From NCBI RefSeq assembly GCF_002813425.1, contig NZ_PHUL01000001.1, forward strand, positions 496,001 through 560,000: DNA of 64,000 nucleotides, written 5' to 3'. The position numbers and the translations under genes are program-made. The notes below the pieces were generated by a model. That model was not told the DNA's origin, made no database searches, and worked only from the letters and a program-made list of their open reading frames with translations. This document shows positions 62,448 to 64,000 of the stretch, piece by piece (the first letter of the stretch is position 1; each line of letters starts with the position of its first letter). The stretch comes from Cellulophaga sp. RHA19. GTDB lineage: Bacteria; Bacteroidota; Bacteroidia; Flavobacteriales; Flavobacteriaceae.

Positions 62448-63791
62448 ATGAACTGGGAGCAATTATTATCTTTAAAACGCTTTGGAGACACCAATAAAAG
62501 ACTACGAAAAGAACAGGATGAAACTCGTTTAGGATTTGAGGTAGATTATGACCGTGTCATTTTTTCATCTGCATTTAGAAGCTTACAAGATAAAACCCAG
62601 GTAATTCCTCTTTCTAAAACAGACTTTATACACACTAGACTTACACATAGCTTAGAGGTTTCTGTGGTTGGTCGTAGTTTAGGACGTATTGTTGGTAAAA
62701 AAATACTAGAAAAACACCCACACTTAAAAGAAGTTCACGGTTACCATTACAATGATTTTGGAGCTATTGTTGCCGTAGCATCTTTAGCGCATGATATAGG
62801 AAATCCACCATTTGGACATAGCGGAGAAAAAGCTATTGGCGAATATTTTAAAACAGGTAATGGCCTAAAATACAAGGATCAACTAACAGATAAAGAATAC
62901 CAAGATATTATAGATTTTGAAGGTAACGCTAACGGATTTAAGCTATTAACAGAGTCCAGAACAGGTGTAGAAGGTGGTTTAAGATTAAGTTATGCTACGC
63001 TAGGTACCTTTATGAAATACCCAAAAGAATCTTTACCTAAAAAACCCACAAAACATATTGCAGATAAAAAATTTGGTTTTTTTCAGACCGAAAAGGATTT
63101 TTTTAGCGAGGTAGCAGAAGAACTGGGATTAATGCAAACCAGAGATGGTAAAGACATCTCTTTTTCTAGACACCCACTAACTTATTTGGTTGAAGCAGCA
63201 GATGATATTTGCTACACAATTATAGATTTTGAAGACGGAATAAACCTTGGTTTAATATCTGAAGATTACGCTTTAGAATATTTGATTAAGTTGGTAAAAG
63301 ACAAAATAAACACTAAAAAATACAATGAAATGGTGTTTATGCAAGATCGTCTTAGTTACTTACGAGCTCTTGCAATTAACACACTTATTACAGATGCTGT
63401 TGCTATATTTTTAGAAAATGAAGAAGCCATTTTAGATGGATCTTTTGACGTATCTCTTTTAGATAAAAGCAACTACATTGCACAAATAAAAGATATTATA
63501 TCTTTAAGCGTATCCAAAGTTTACAAATCACAAGAAGTAATAGAAAAAGAAATAGCTGGATATAAAATTATATCAGACATTTTAGACGTTTACACAAATG
63601 CTCTAGTTAAAACAGCAAATGGCACAGCCTCTAATTATGATAATATAGTGCTACAGACATTACCAGAGCGCTACCAAAATACAGATGCTCCTCTTTATAA
63701 TTTACTATTAAACACTTGCTGCTATGTTGCTAGTTTATCTGATAGTGGCGCTGTGCATATACATAATAAAATTATGGGCAAACAACTTTAA
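62448..63791 (+). CDS. dgt: Deoxyguanosinetriphosphate triphosphohydrolase
   Basis: The ATG at 62448 is chosen because the open frame upstream starts inside the promoter and the family N-terminus MNWEQLLSLKRFG follows. The 447-aa HD-domain enzyme cleaves dGTP to deoxyguanosine and triphosphate. HD residues are His115-Asp116 (SLAHDIGNPPFGHSGE), with the first ligand His in TRLTHSLEV. It may balance the dGTP pool made by NrdAB elsewhere in the window. Its stop overlaps the converging gene by 4 bp. Confidence 0.95.
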   Translation: MNWEQLLSLKRFGDTNKRLRKEQDETRLGFEVDYDRVIFSSAFRSLQDKTQVIPLSKTDFIHTRLTHSLEVSVVGRSLGRIVGKKILEKHPHLKEVHGYHYNDFGAIVAVASLAHDIGNPPFGHSGEKAIGEYFKTGNGLKYKDQLTDKEYQDIIDFEGNANGFKLLTESRTGVEGGLRLSYATLGTFMKYPKESLPKKPTKHIADKKFGFFQTEKDFFSEVAEELGLMQTRDGKDISFSRHPLTYLVEAADDICYTIIDFEDGINLGLISEDYALEYLIKLVKDKINTKKYNEMVFMQDRLSYLRALAINTLITDAVAIFLENEEAILDGSFDVSLLDKSNYIAQIKDIISLSVSKVYKSQEVIEKEIAGYKIISDILDVYTNALVKTANGTASNYDNIVLQTLPERYQNTDAPLYNLLLNTCCYVASLSDSGAVHIHNKIMGKQL

Positions 63792-64000
63792 AAATCATAA
63801 GACAACCCTACACCAAGCAATTGCTTAAATTGTATTTTAGGTCTGCCTTGCGTAGTAACTACTCCGTCTGTTACAACCTCATCAAAAAGTATATCGTCAT
63901 CATACAAAAGGTTGGTGCCAATATTAGCTTTTACATATTGGTTTACCTTCATATCTAAACGTAACTCCCAATCTATATCAACGTTACCAAAACTATTTAG
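63788..64000 (-). CDS. DUF3078-like protein, C-terminal part (runs off the window)
   Basis: Only the last 70 codons are present; the gene continues past the right edge. The sequence shows beta-barrel-like strands (DIDWELRLDMKV, YVKANIGTNLLYDDD) and ends GVGLSYDF, a C-terminal Phe typical of outer-membrane barrels. It fits the DUF3078 family that I associate with this position next to dgt in flavobacteria. Function unknown. Confidence 0.7.
   Translation of the reverse strand, partial: LNSFGNVDIDWELRLDMKVNQYVKANIGTNLLYDDDILFDEVVTDGVVTTQGRPKIQFKQLLGVGLSYDF

Noticed and set aside
1..64000. tRNA or rRNA genes, CRISPR arrays, insertion sequences, prophage genes
   Set aside because: I looked for cloverleaf-like T-loop sequences, spaced direct repeats, transposase and integrase motifs and saw none. 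A scan with dedicated programs could still find a degenerate tRNA or riboswitch.

Overview
The window looks like chromosomal DNA from a flavobacterium (Bacteroidota, Flavobacteriia). It is AT-rich. Many predicted exported proteins have signal peptides ending in NAQ or SAQ. Several promoters fit the Bacteroidota form TTG-N17-20-TAnnTTTG. Carboxypeptidase-regulatory-like domains, TonB-dependent uptake, class I RNR, a DnaE carrying its own exonuclease domain and DUF1080 proteins also fit. I see no rRNA, tRNA, CRISPR array, insertion sequence or prophage. Genus cannot be told from this alone.

Layout. 1-7.6 kb: a small unknown gene, a secreted Kelch protein, an acidic lipoprotein, dnaE with a fused exonuclease, and a four-helix-bundle protein. 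7.7-14.3 kb: rpsP-rimM, then an NAD-salvage block (NrtR-type Nudix regulator, a short PRPP synthetase, nicotinamide phosphoribosyltransferase), trmN, glutaryl-CoA-type acyl-CoA dehydrogenase and a tiny FeoB-associated-type membrane protein. 16-25.5 kb: a metal-acquisition locus, with a DtxR/MntR-type regulator and a TroABCD-like ABC transporter on the minus strand, and a TonB receptor plus thioredoxin-like partner on the plus strand. A strong palindrome lies between the two arms. 25.5-33.3 kb: a polyprenyl synthetase and a TetR-TolC-HlyD-RND efflux operon. 33.3-37.5 kb: MarC, DUF3109 and a TPR histidine kinase/LytTR pair. 38.4-42.0 kb: nrdB-nrdA. 42.5-51.5 kb: three transcription units that together look like a 3-keto-glycoside pathway (GMC dehydrogenase and its small subunit, three TIM-barrel isomerase-like proteins, one Gfo/Idh enzyme, two DUF1080 lipoproteins). 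51.7-58.6 kb: yicC-gmk-nadD, a DUF3829-like lipoprotein, a zinc metalloprotease and small secreted proteins. 58.7-64 kb: phosphate transport (PiT-PhoU fusion and a porin), dgt and the end of a DUF3078-like gene.

The points most worth follow-up are regulatory. NrtR-like operators of the same geometry lie over the nrtR and prs promoters. An 11-bp-arm palindrome sits inside the divergent metal-uptake promoters. An exact C-rich 11-mer stands before both nrdB and nrdA. AACGTT-centred sites lie before two 3-keto-glycoside units. The most interesting protein-level points are winged-helix-like tails on both metal ABC permeases and the compact 3-keto-glycoside gene set, which lacks any obvious transporter or glycoside hydrolase.

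Starts were corrected where a long open frame begins with a non-ATG codon or lies upstream of a clear signal peptide or promoter. Functions are assigned from recognised motifs and family resemblance only; no database search was possible.
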